Origin: an uncultured Rhodocyclaceae bacterium
GTDB lineage: Bacteria; Pseudomonadota; Gammaproteobacteria; Burkholderiales; Rhodocyclaceae
DNA: 64,000 nt
Reading direction: 5' to 3'
NCBI GenBank assembly: GCA_907163075.1
Contig: CAJQTY010000001.1
Location: forward strand, 1,612,001-1,676,000
The notes below the pieces were generated by a model that was not told where the DNA came from, searched no databases, and was given only the letters and a program-made list of their open reading frames with translations. The translations under genes were made by a program, and so were the position numbers. This document shows positions 52,900 to 62,400 of this stretch, piece after piece. The stretch's first letter is position 1, and the number at the start of each line of letters is the position of its first letter.

Positions 52900-54411
52900 T
52901 TAGGCAAGAAAAAGCTTGTAGGCCGGATTGTCGGTCTCGTTCCAGTGAGCGTAGCCCAGATTCTTCAGGAACTCCTTGAACTGCCGCATTTCGGCTGGCG
53001 GCACCTGCATGCCGACCAGCACGCGGCCGTAGTCGGCGCCGTGGTTGCGGTAATGGAACAGGCTGATGTTCCAGCTGGCGCTCATCTGGCTGAGGAAATT
53101 CATCAGTGCGCCAGGGCGTTCGGGGAACTCGAAGCGATAGATGATCTCATTGTCGACCTGCGGCGAGTGCCCGCCAACCATGTGACGGATGTGCAGCTTG
53201 GCCATTTCGTCGTCGGTCAGGTCGAGCGTGGCGTAGCCGTGCTTGCGCAGTTGCTCGACGAGCTTGAGCGATTCGGCCCGCGAGGTGACCTGGACCCCGA
53301 CAAAAACGTGGGCCTCCTGTTCGTCCTTGAAGCGGTAGTTGAACTCGGTCACATTGCGCACGCCGATCAGCGACAGGAATTTCTTGTACGCGCCAGGTTT
53401 CTCGGGCAGTGTCACGGCGAGTACGGCCTCGCGCTGCTCGCCTACTTCGGCGCGCTCGGCGACGAAACGCAGGCGATCGAAGTTCATGTTGGCGCCCGAG
53501 GCGATGGCCACCAGCGTCTTGTCCCGCAGCCGGTGGCGCGCGGCATAGGCCTTGGCGCCCGCCACCGCCAGGGCACCGGCCGGTTCGAGCACGGCGCGGG
53601 TATCTTCGAACACGTCCTTGATCGCCGCGCAGATGGCGTCGGTGTCCACGCAGACCATCTCATCGACGTACTGCTGGCACAGGCGAAAGGTTTCCTCACC
53701 GACGTATTTGACGGCCGCCCCGTCGGCAAACAACCCGACCTGTTTCAGGCGCACCCGCTTGCCGGCCTGTAGCGACTGCGTCATGGCATCGGCGTCGATA
53801 GCCTCGACACCGATGATCTTCGTCTCCGGCCGCAAGCGCTTGATATACGCCGCGACACCGGAAATCAGGCCGCCGCCGCCGACACAGCAAAATACCGCGT
53901 GGATCGGCCGCGGATGCTGGCGCAGGATTTCCATGCCGATCGTTCCCTGGCCGGCGATCACTTCCGGATCGTCGAACGGGTGGACGAAGGTAAGCTTCTC
54001 GGCCTTCTCGAGTTCCAGCGCGTGGGCGTAGGCCTCGTCGTAGGACTCGCCGGCGAGAACCACCTCGCCGCCGCGGTTGCGCACCGCCTGCACCTTGATC
54101 TGCGGTGTCGACGTCGGCATCACGATTACCGCGCGGCAACCGATCTTTGCCGCCGCCAGCGCCACGCCTTGCGCATGGTTGCCGGCCGAAGCGCAAATCA
54201 CGCCGCGCTTGAGCTTCTCCGGCGAAAGCTGGGCGATCTTGTTGTAAGCCCCGCGCAGCTTGAAGGAAAACACCGGCTGCATGTCTTCGCGCTTGAACAG
54301 GACAGGGTTGCCGATACGCGCCGAAAGATTGGGCGCGGGATCAAGTGGCGTCTCGATGGCAACGTCGTAGACCTGGGCATTGAGAATTTTTTCGAGGTAG
54401 TCCGGGTGCAT
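52900..54411 (-). CDS. ilvA: Biosynthetic threonine deaminase
   Basis: This 503-residue PLP enzyme converts threonine to 2-oxobutanoate, the first step to isoleucine. The catalytic domain (about 1-320) has PLP-Lys51 in PVFSFKLRGAYNKI, SAGNHAQGVALAA and the phosphate loop CCVGGGGLISG. Two ACT-like regulatory domains follow (about 330-420 and 425-503; EKPGAYKKFLSLIG and FPERPGALMNFLSQM), which allow isoleucine inhibition. The start ATG 54411 begins MHPDYLEKIL. The length equals E. coli IlvA (514). An upstream hairpin ends the neighbouring gene rather than acting on this one. Confidence 0.94.
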   Translation of the reverse strand: MHPDYLEKILNAQVYDVAIETPLDPAPNLSARIGNPVLFKREDMQPVFSFKLRGAYNKIAQLSPEKLKRGVICASAGNHAQGVALAAAKIGCRAVIVMPTSTPQIKVQAVRNRGGEVVLAGESYDEAYAHALELEKAEKLTFVHPFDDPEVIAGQGTIGMEILRQHPRPIHAVFCCVGGGGLISGVAAYIKRLRPETKIIGVEAIDADAMTQSLQAGKRVRLKQVGLFADGAAVKYVGEETFRLCQQYVDEMVCVDTDAICAAIKDVFEDTRAVLEPAGALAVAGAKAYAARHRLRDKTLVAIASGANMNFDRLRFVAERAEVGEQREAVLAVTLPEKPGAYKKFLSLIGVRNVTEFNYRFKDEQEAHVFVGVQVTSRAESLKLVEQLRKHGYATLDLTDDEMAKLHIRHMVGGHSPQVDNEIIYRFEFPERPGALMNFLSQMSASWNISLFHYRNHGADYGRVLVGMQVPPAEMRQFKEFLKNLGYAHWNETDNPAYKLFLA

Positions 54412-54736
54412 GGCCGCTCAAAGTCTACTGGGAAAGCAACGATTCTAGCAGCCTGTCGGGTTTGATGGGTCGAAGTGAAAGAAGTGGGAGACGAGCGCAG
54501 TTTTTCACGTATTTAAAGCGAATAGTCGTTCTATTCGCGCCGAAATACGGGGAAAAATGAGCCGTCTTCCCGCTTTTTGCAGCCGGCTTGGTCAAGCCCG
54601 ACAGGCTGCCAGCAGCACCGACCTTGGCATGTTCCGCGTCCGCACTCCTGACCCGGATTGCATTGAGGGCCGCACGGTCGTCTTCAGCGCATCTGCCGTG
54701 GCGACCGCTAGTTACGCGGTCGCCGCGGCCAAGTCT
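54412..54736. other. Intergenic stretch between tolC-like gene and ilvA
   Basis: There is no supported gene in these 325 bases. It holds the hairpin at 54518-54538 and otherwise no recognisable signal; an ORF running rightward from 54557 is a shadow of the outer-membrane protein gene. Confidence 0.4.
54518..54538 (-). terminator. Putative terminator downstream of the tolC-like gene
   Basis: A perfect 8-bp stem GCGAATAG/CTATTCGC has a 5-base loop. On the minus strand it is followed by TTTAAAT, giving a weak Rho-independent terminator. It lies about 200 bp after the stop codon of the tolC-like gene, so a role in ending that transcript is plausible but unproven. Confidence 0.4.
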
Positions 54737-56632
54737 TCACTGTACCTTGGCGGCAGGGCGGGCGCTTTCGCGGACAATCAGCCACTGGCCGCCTTGCTTG
54801 CGCCATTCGAGCGTCTTTTCCGTGGTATCGGCATAGGTTCCGGCCACGTAAACCTGTCGGAACGTAGCCAGCGCTGTCTCGGGGTTGACCATACGCACGC
54901 TCAGATTCTGTATCTCGATGCGGTTGCCGTTGACTTTGGCGAATCGCTGCTGGCGCTGTTGCACCCATTCATCGCGGCTCAATCCGCCCTCCGGCTTGAA
55001 ATCTGGCGCATAGAAAGCGAGATAGTTCCTGACGTCACGCGCCACCCAGGCATCGCTCCAGGCCGTTGTACGAGCGGAAATCACTGACTCCACGTTACCG
55101 GGCGAAAGAGTTATGGCGGCGCCATCGGTGTCCGGAACGCCCGTCGTCAGGGTCGTGCCGACTGGCTGCGGACGACTGCCGATAAAGTTTCCGGTCGGAG
55201 CGTCCAGCATTTCCTTGACCTTTCGCCCTAGCGCTTCACGGTCGAGCGTGGTTTCCAGCGGCGCGGCCACCGGACACAGTTGCGCCAGATCAACCGGCGT
55301 CAGGTCGTTTTCGTCTGGGGAATTGTCGGCATCGACCCGCTTCAGGCCGAGCGTTTCGAGCAGGCGCCCCATGCCGGCGTAGCTGCGCAGGTAGGCGATG
55401 CCAAGATCGGCGTCGGCATTGACCTGCGACCGGCGGGCGTCGAAGAACTCGTTTTGCGTATTGAGCAGATCAAGTAGGGTACGCTGGCCGATATTGAACT
55501 GGTCGCGATACGCCGTACGCGTTTTCTCGACCAGGCTGACCTGTGTGGCGATATAGGAAATCTGGTCGGTCAGGCGCAAGGTATCGTTATAGGCGATGGA
55601 CAGCGTCTGGCGCACGTCGCGGCAGGCTTTTTCGCGCTGGTCGAGCGCGGTATTCTTGCGTTCGCGGAACTGGCGGCTACGCGCTGCGTCGGAACCGCCG
55701 TTGAATAGATTGTAGTTCAGGCGCAGTTCGACCCGGTTGTCGTCACGCCGGCCCTCATCCTGATAGTTGCTAAAGGCGTCGCGGCGTGCAACGAGGTCGA
55801 GCCGGGGCATGAAAGCCGAACGGCGCACATCGAGGTCGTACTGCGCGGCCTCGATGTTCTCGATGCTCGCGCGCAAGGCCGGGTTGTGCTTCAGGGCATC
55901 GCCCAGAACGGCATCGGCGGAGCCGGGAAGCGCCTTGCCCATCGCTTCGGGGGATGGCATCTCCTTGGCCGGCTGCTCGCCGACAATACGCAGGTAGCGC
56001 GCCGAAACATCGTGCAGATTGGCATAGGTGGTGGTCAGGTTGACGTCGGCCAGCGCCAGACGGCTGGCCGCCTGATCGACGTCCACCCGTTTGCCGACGC
56101 CCGATTCAGCACGCTTCCTCAGCTGCTCGTAAGCCGCCTGATGCTGGAGGTAATTTTCTTCCGCAAGCACGACCTGGTAACGATAACGAAGCACGTCAAA
56201 GTAGGCCCGGCCGGCCTCGAGCGCGGTATTCTCCGAAGCGTCGAGCAACTCGAAATAACGCACCAGCTTGGCTTTGCCCAGCCGTTTGACCTCGTTGGAC
56301 GCGGCAAAACCGTCAAAAAGCATCTGTCTGAGACTTAACGCGCCTTCATGGCCGTTATACGTCGCGTCCAGCCCGACGCTCTTCTGCACCGTTTTTTGAC
56401 GCCCGGTACCCATTGTCAGATCGACCTTGGGCAGAAATTCACCTTGCGCAACGCCGACTTCCTCGGCCGCCTCGCGGAAGATATGCCAGCGCGCCTGAAC
56501 TTCCGGGCTATTGAGCACGGCCGCTTGCGCCGCTTCCTTCAGGGTAACGTGTTGTGCGACCTGGGCACCAACCGGAGCCGTAAACAGCGCCCCGACAAGC
56601 AGAACGATTTGTGTATTGACAAAGTTTTTCAT
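54737..56632 (-). CDS. lapE: TolC-family outer-membrane protein with NTF2-like C-terminal domain
   Basis: This 631-residue protein combines an export signal (NTQIVLLVGALFTAPVGA) and a TolC-type outer-membrane efflux domain (about 30-460: VTLKEAAQAAVLNSPEVQAR, then GHEGALSLRQMLFDGFAA and FNIGQRTLLDLLNTQNEFFDARRS). Residues about 515-631 are a separate NTF2/SnoaL-like domain (VESVISARTTAWSDAWVARDVRNYLAFYAPDF, then LEWRKQGGQWLIVRES), unusual for TolC. It is divergent from lapG and next to lapD and a LapA-like adhesin, so it is probably the LapE channel of the adhesin's type I secretion system; lapB and lapC are not in the window. Confidence 0.85.
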   Translation of the reverse strand: MKNFVNTQIVLLVGALFTAPVGAQVAQHVTLKEAAQAAVLNSPEVQARWHIFREAAEEVGVAQGEFLPKVDLTMGTGRQKTVQKSVGLDATYNGHEGALSLRQMLFDGFAASNEVKRLGKAKLVRYFELLDASENTALEAGRAYFDVLRYRYQVVLAEENYLQHQAAYEQLRKRAESGVGKRVDVDQAASRLALADVNLTTTYANLHDVSARYLRIVGEQPAKEMPSPEAMGKALPGSADAVLGDALKHNPALRASIENIEAAQYDLDVRRSAFMPRLDLVARRDAFSNYQDEGRRDDNRVELRLNYNLFNGGSDAARSRQFRERKNTALDQREKACRDVRQTLSIAYNDTLRLTDQISYIATQVSLVEKTRTAYRDQFNIGQRTLLDLLNTQNEFFDARRSQVNADADLGIAYLRSYAGMGRLLETLGLKRVDADNSPDENDLTPVDLAQLCPVAAPLETTLDREALGRKVKEMLDAPTGNFIGSRPQPVGTTLTTGVPDTDGAAITLSPGNVESVISARTTAWSDAWVARDVRNYLAFYAPDFKPEGGLSRDEWVQQRQQRFAKVNGNRIEIQNLSVRMVNPETALATFRQVYVAGTYADTTEKTLEWRKQGGQWLIVRESARPAAKVQ

Positions 56633-56779
56633 CTTTTCTTCCGCGAGCAATATACTTGGTTAGCCGTTACATGTGCCCAAATTATACGGAGCGCCCCCGC
56701 ATATTCTGAGCACTTCTGCACATGCGGTAAGCACTTCGCGTTTGTTTACAATTCAACGGATAAGCTCCTGACCTTGCCG

Positions 56780-57493
56780 ATGCGCCCCGAAACTCGATCG
56801 ACGCCCAGGTCGCGCGCCGCGCCGGAGATCTTCCTGCGTCGTCTGGCCATGGCGCTACTGCTCGCGCTGGCCACCCTCTACGCGGTCGCGGCGCTCGACG
56901 CGGCGGCGCTGCAACAGCAATTGATCGCCCGCTTCGGGCCGGCCCGCGTGCCCCTGCTCAAGGACTGGCTGCAACTGGTCAGATCGGCACGAGCGCAAGG
57001 CGACGAAGCCAAGCTCAAACGCATCAACGACTTCATCAACAGGACCCTCGCCTTTGAAAATGACATCAGCGTCTGGAAGAAAAGCGACTACTGGGCGACG
57101 CCGCTGGAAATGATCGGACAGGGACGCGGCGACTGCGAAGATTTCGCCATCATCAAATACGTTTCGTTACGCATGGCCGGCGTCCCGGACAGCAAGTTGC
57201 GCCTGATCTATGTCAAGGCCCGGCTCGACACGCCAGACGGCCCGATACAACTGGCGCACATGGTGCTTGCCTATTACGCCGCGCCAAATTCCGAACCACA
57301 GGTTCTCGACAACCTGGACGCGAACATCCGCGCCGCCTCAAAGCGTGCGGACCTGCGACCGATTTTCAGCTTTAACAGCGAAGCGATTTTCGCCGGTGTT
57401 TCCGGCGAGGAAAAGGCCTCGGCCGGCGGCATCGGCCGCCTGTCCCGCTGGGAGGATGCCTTGCAGCGCATCCGCGCCGAGGGCTACGAATAG
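56780..57493 (+). CDS. lapG: LapG-type periplasmic cysteine protease
   Basis: This 237-residue transglutaminase-like Cys protease cuts the N terminus of a LapA-type adhesin and so frees cells from a biofilm. A single N-terminal hydrophobic helix (about 22-40, AMALLLALATLYAVAAL) sends it to the periplasm. The catalytic triad is visible: Cys119 in GRGDCEDFAIIKY, His160 in LAHMVLAYY and Asp177 in LDNLD. The start is ATG 56780, as the open frame further left belongs to the divergent gene's 5' region. It is 25 bp upstream of lapD, its inhibitor. Confidence 0.93.
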   Translation: MRPETRSTPRSRAAPEIFLRRLAMALLLALATLYAVAALDAAALQQQLIARFGPARVPLLKDWLQLVRSARAQGDEAKLKRINDFINRTLAFENDISVWKKSDYWATPLEMIGQGRGDCEDFAIIKYVSLRMAGVPDSKLRLIYVKARLDTPDGPIQLAHMVLAYYAAPNSEPQVLDNLDANIRAASKRADLRPIFSFNSEAIFAGVSGEEKASAGGIGRLSRWEDALQRIRAEGYE

Positions 57494-57518
57494 ATGTGTC
57501 CGACCTAGGAAACTGATC

Positions 57519-59444
57519 ATGTCCATGTATCGCCAACTCTGGCTTGCCATCATCATCAGCATGCTGCTCGCGCTCGGCGGAAGTTTGCTCGCTTCGATGC
57601 TCAGCGCACGCGGCTATCTGCAATCGCAGCTTTCGATCAAGAACACGGACAACGCCCTGGCACTGGCGCTCTCGCTCAGCCAGAACAACCCCGATCCGGT
57701 GTCCGTCGAACTGGTCGTCAGCGCACTGTTCGACAGCGGCCACTACGAGTTGATTCGCGTCGTCGATCCGCTCGGAAAAACCATCGTCGAACGTAGTGCG
57801 GCGCTCGGGGAACTGGGGGCTCCGGCGTGGTTCGTCAGCCGCCTGCCGATTCAAGCAACGCCTGGACAGGCGCAGATCAGCAGCGGCTGGCAGCAGTTCG
57901 GCACGGTCACCCTGATCAGCCACAGCCGTTTTGCCTACGGCGCGCTGTGGGACAGCGTGCTCAAGATGATAGGCGCGCTGGCCGTCGCCGGCCTCATCGG
58001 CGGCTACCTTGGATCGTTGATCCTGCGCCGGCTCAAGGTGCCGCTACGCGCCGTCATCGACCAGGCCACGGCGATCACCGAGCGACGCTTCATTACGATC
58101 GACGAGCCCGACGTTCCTGAACTCAAACAGTTGGCGATTGCCATGAATACCACCGTCGGTCGCCTGAAATCGATGTTCGATGACGAAGCCGCGCGGCTCG
58201 AAGAGGTCCGCCGCGAGGCCAATTTCGACCCGCTGACCGGCCTGGCCAACCGCGCCCACTTCATGGCTCGTCTACGCCAGTCGCTCGATGCCGAGGATGC
58301 CGTCGGCGGCTCGCTGCTGATGATCCGCCTGACCGATCTGACGGGTATCAACCGGCGCCTTGGCCGCGCCACCACCGACCATTTTCTGAAGGAGGCCGGC
58401 ACCGCCATTGGCCAGTACGCCGAACATCGCAATCATGGCTTTGCGGCGCGCCTCAACGGGGCCGACTTCGCCGTCATGCTGCCCGGCGAAACGAATCCCC
58501 GCGTCGCCGCCGACGCGTTATTGAATAGCCTGGCCGAAATGGCAACGCCGTACGTCGACACCGGCGCCGCGGCCTCGATCGGTGTCGGAAAATTCGGCCA
58601 CGGCATGGAGATCGGCGCGCTCCTTTCCCGCATCGACAGCGCCCTGGCCGCCGCCGAAGCCGAGGGCAGCGACACGGTTCGCGAAGCACCGTCCGATGAC
58701 GATGAGGTCCAGCCGCACACGGCCGAGCAGTGGTCGAAGATGATCCGCAGGGCGCTCGACAAGCAATGGGTAAAGCTGATTTCCTTCCCCGTCATCGAAT
58801 TGTCCGGGGCGCATTCACACCGGGAGTGCCCGCTTCGCCTGCGTTTCGACGAAAGCGGCGACTGGCTCCCGGCCGGCCGCTTCCTGCCCATCGCGGAGCG
58901 ACTCCGGATGACGCCCGAAGTTGACCTGATGGCGGTCAACCTCGGCCTGCGCGAACTGCAGGCGCAGCCCGGGCTGCGCGGACTGGCGATCAATCTCTCG
59001 GCCAGTTCGGTCGCCGATGTTGACTTCCGGAAAAAGCTGCTGGCTCTGCTCGCTGCCCATCGGGTGAATACGCCAAGGCTCTGGCTGGAGGTAGCCGAAA
59101 ACGGCGCCCTGAAGCATCTGGCCATGTTCCGCGAGTTGTGCCATGCCTTGAAAGCCGCCAACTGTCGCGTTGGCCTCGAACACTTCGGCCATCAATTCAG
59201 CCAGATCGGCCTGCTGCACGACCTCGGGCTGGATTTCCTGAAAGTCGATGCAAGCTTCGTTCGGGGGCTCGACAGCAACCCGGGAAACGCCGCCTTTCTC
59301 AAAGGGCTTGCCGGTATCGCGCACGGTATCGGACTGCAGGTGTTGGCCGAAGGCGTTACGACCAAGGAGGAACTCAAGGCGCTCGCAGCGCTCGGTTTCG
59401 ACGGCGCCACAGGGCCGGCGATTGGCGAGCCGGAAAGCCAATGA
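57519..59444 (+). CDS. lapD: LapD c-di-GMP receptor with degenerate GGDEF and EAL
   Basis: This 641-residue inner-membrane receptor has an N-terminal helix, a periplasmic LapD/MoxY domain (about 25-150: YLQSQLSIKNTDNALALALSLSQNNPDPVSVEL), a second helix, HAMP (about 170-220), GGDEF and EAL domains. The GGDEF site reads LNGADF instead of GGDEF and the EAL site reads REC in place of EAL, so it should bind rather than make or break c-di-GMP. In known systems the bound form holds LapG and keeps the adhesin on the surface. It is the direct partner of lapG upstream and of the LapA-like gene, which faces it at 63899..59496. Confidence 0.93.
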   Translation: MSMYRQLWLAIIISMLLALGGSLLASMLSARGYLQSQLSIKNTDNALALALSLSQNNPDPVSVELVVSALFDSGHYELIRVVDPLGKTIVERSAALGELGAPAWFVSRLPIQATPGQAQISSGWQQFGTVTLISHSRFAYGALWDSVLKMIGALAVAGLIGGYLGSLILRRLKVPLRAVIDQATAITERRFITIDEPDVPELKQLAIAMNTTVGRLKSMFDDEAARLEEVRREANFDPLTGLANRAHFMARLRQSLDAEDAVGGSLLMIRLTDLTGINRRLGRATTDHFLKEAGTAIGQYAEHRNHGFAARLNGADFAVMLPGETNPRVAADALLNSLAEMATPYVDTGAAASIGVGKFGHGMEIGALLSRIDSALAAAEAEGSDTVREAPSDDDEVQPHTAEQWSKMIRRALDKQWVKLISFPVIELSGAHSHRECPLRLRFDESGDWLPAGRFLPIAERLRMTPEVDLMAVNLGLRELQAQPGLRGLAINLSASSVADVDFRKKLLALLAAHRVNTPRLWLEVAENGALKHLAMFRELCHALKAANCRVGLEHFGHQFSQIGLLHDLGLDFLKVDASFVRGLDSNPGNAAFLKGLAGIAHGIGLQVLAEGVTTKEELKALAALGFDGATGPAIGEPESQ

Positions 59445-59495
59445 AAAGGGCCGGCCTGGCGACCCGCCCTCCTCTGCCTCGACCTGCTCTCGCGC

Positions 59496-62400
59496 TCAGT
59501 CGGTATGCAGTTTGCCCTTGGTCAGCAGGTCCTGGATGATCTGCTGATCGCTACCGGCCACCGTCAGATCAACCGCTTGCATAATGATCGTCTGATCCTC
59601 GTAGCTGGCTATGGTGGCCGGCGAGTCACCGCTGTCAAAAGCACCGGCCGAGCTGACATGGACGATCGTATTGGTCCCGGATTTTTCAAAATGCAGGTAG
59701 TTCTCCAGGTTGCCGACATTCGTGCCACTGTGGCTCTCACCCTGCAGCAAATCACGCAGATCCAGTCTGTCGCCGGCGGCGAGCGTGTCAAAATCGGTCA
59801 CCGTATCGACCGCCGGCGAGCCGGCTGACCCGCGGTCGGCAAGCGACCAGGCAAACACATCGGCGCCCGCGCCACCGGTCAGTTGATCCCCGCCGGCACC
59901 GCCAACCAGGATATCCTTGCCGTCACCACCGTTCAGCGTGTCATTCCCACGACTGCCGATCAGTATTTCATCGGCACTCCCGCCTGTGATCGACGAACCG
60001 GATACCGTCGTCACGGCAACGTGGCCGATGTCGCTGGCCGTCCCGTCGCTCACAGTGTAGTCAAAGGATGACAAATGCGGTGTGGCCGTGGGTTGAATTG
60101 AAACCCACAGCTGATAATTTCCGTCATCCTGAACAATTCCATTGACGTTATTGTTGAATGCCGTCACGTCAATGTAATAGTAACCGTCGGACGCCACGCT
60201 GTACTCCACGTAGGAATCCAGGGAATTGCCGTGATAGCCGCTTTTTACCGAACCCAGGCCGCCGACGTTTGGCGACGCATCATCGTTCTGGGCGAGCAGA
60301 GTTCCGTTCGCATCGTAGAATCTGAGCTCTGTATCAACGGCATTGGGGTCAGGACCGATGTTTGTCTTGCCGCCGTCCGCGCCGTCGATATCCAAAATGA
60401 TCTTTTCACCGGCATAGAGATAGACCTTGAGAAAATCCTGGTCCGTTGCCAGGGGCGTGCCCATTGTGTCGTCGATGCGGCCGGTCCACTTGAAGCTCGC
60501 AAGAGCCGAATTACCCACGTAAGCCGCGTCGGCTGGACTGACCTGGCCGAATTGGCTACGCGCAATCTCGTAGGCCCGGGCTTGCGTGTTATTGAGCCCG
60601 TTGATTTCCGAATCTCCCGGATAGCGGATCGATTCGGCCACAAGCCGTGCGCTTGCGCCGAACGAGGCATTGTCCTTGAATACGACGGGGCTGGTTCCGG
60701 TAAGCGATCCATTCTGGGCGTTGTAGGCCGACGCAAGGTTCAGATTCGCTCCGTCATCAGGATCGGAATCGTTGAGCGTTAGGACATGCGATGGAATGAG
60801 AATATCTTGCCCTGGAATAACGTTCGTAAGCACGATGTCGTCAACCGCCAGCGGTGCGTCGTTGGTCCCGAGGATGTTGACAGTAATCGTGCTCGTTGTC
60901 CCGTCGGCACTGGTCACCGTGAGTGTGTCGGTATAGGTCGAACCCGGCGCGAACTCGTTGTGTGCGGTAGTCGTCGTGTACGTCCACGCACCGGCAGCGG
61001 TGAGTGTGAAATTGCCATAAGCATTGCTGCCGGCGACGTTGGTCTGCGGCACGAAGGTGGCCGGGCTGTCGATATCGGTGATGGTCAGGGTGCCACTTGT
61101 GCTTAGAACGGCATTGGTTTCAGTCAGATCAACGGTCGGCGCCGAGATTGCGGCGATATCATTGACCGGGTTCACCACCACGCTGACCGTCGCCGTCTCG
61201 TCGACACCGCCGCTGCTCACCGTGTAGCTGAAGGTCGTCGGGTTCGCCGGCGTGTTGTTGTAGTCGGCCGCCGGAATGAAGTCGAGCGTTCCGTCGGCCT
61301 TCAGCGTCACACTGCCGTTCGCTACCGCGACCGTGCCGCCGGTGGCTATCGCCGTACCGTTGATCGCCGTAATGGTGTGCGCCGCATTTTCGAAGCTGTC
61401 GTTGTCATTGACCCTGATATTGAGCAACGTGTCTTCCATGGTCGTCACGCTTTCGCCGCCAATGTCGGCAACCGGCGTAACCGTCACGTTCAGCGAACTG
61501 ATCACCGCCGGGGCAATACCATCGCTGGTGCTCACGGTGAGCGTTGCGGCCCCGTTGAAATCCGCTGTCGGGGTATACGTCAGCCCGTTGAGAGCCGCAT
61601 TGATCTGCGCCGCGGTCCCGGTCAGGATGAGTGAACCGGTGCTGTTCCCGGACACCGTGGCCCCGACCCCACCGCCGGCGACGACCGTTAGCGTGCCGTT
61701 CAGGATGGACAGCGTGGTGGATAGCGTACCGCCATCCTCATCCGAGACCGTGATGGCATTGCCATTGGCCGCGCTGAACACCGTAGACCCGTCTTCGTCC
61801 GCGACCAGGGCCGCCGGCAGCGAATTGGTCGGGGCGTCGTTGACGTCGACGGTGGTCGGTACGGCGACGCTGCCGCTGACCGGGGTGGTGCCGTCGCTGA
61901 CGGTGACGTCGACCGCCGGCAGGTCGCCGCCGCTGTTGACCAGGGCGGCGCCGGCCGGCGTCAGGGTGACGACGCCGGTGAGCGGGTCGATCGTGAAGTA
62001 GCCGTCGGTATTGTTCAGGCTGTAGCTCAGCGGGTCGCCGTCTTCGTCGGTGGCGCTGGCCGTGGTGATCGTCTGCCCGGCCGTGGCGCTGCCTTCCGTG
62101 AGCGTCGGCGGGGTGGTGAGGCTGAGTACCGGGGCGTCGTTAATGTCGACGGTGGTCGGCACGGTAACGCTGCCGCTGACCGGGGTGGTGCCGTCGCTGA
62201 CGGTGACGTCGACCGCTGGCAGGTCGCCGCCGGCGTTGACCAGGGCGGCGCCGGCGGGCGTCAGGGTGACGACGCCGGTGAGCGGGTCGATCGTGTAGTA
62301 GCCGTCGGTATTGTTCAGGCTGTAGGTCAGCGGGTCGCCGTCCTGGTCGGTGGCGCTGGCCGTGGTGATCGTCTGCCCGGCCGTGGCGCTGCCTTCCGTG

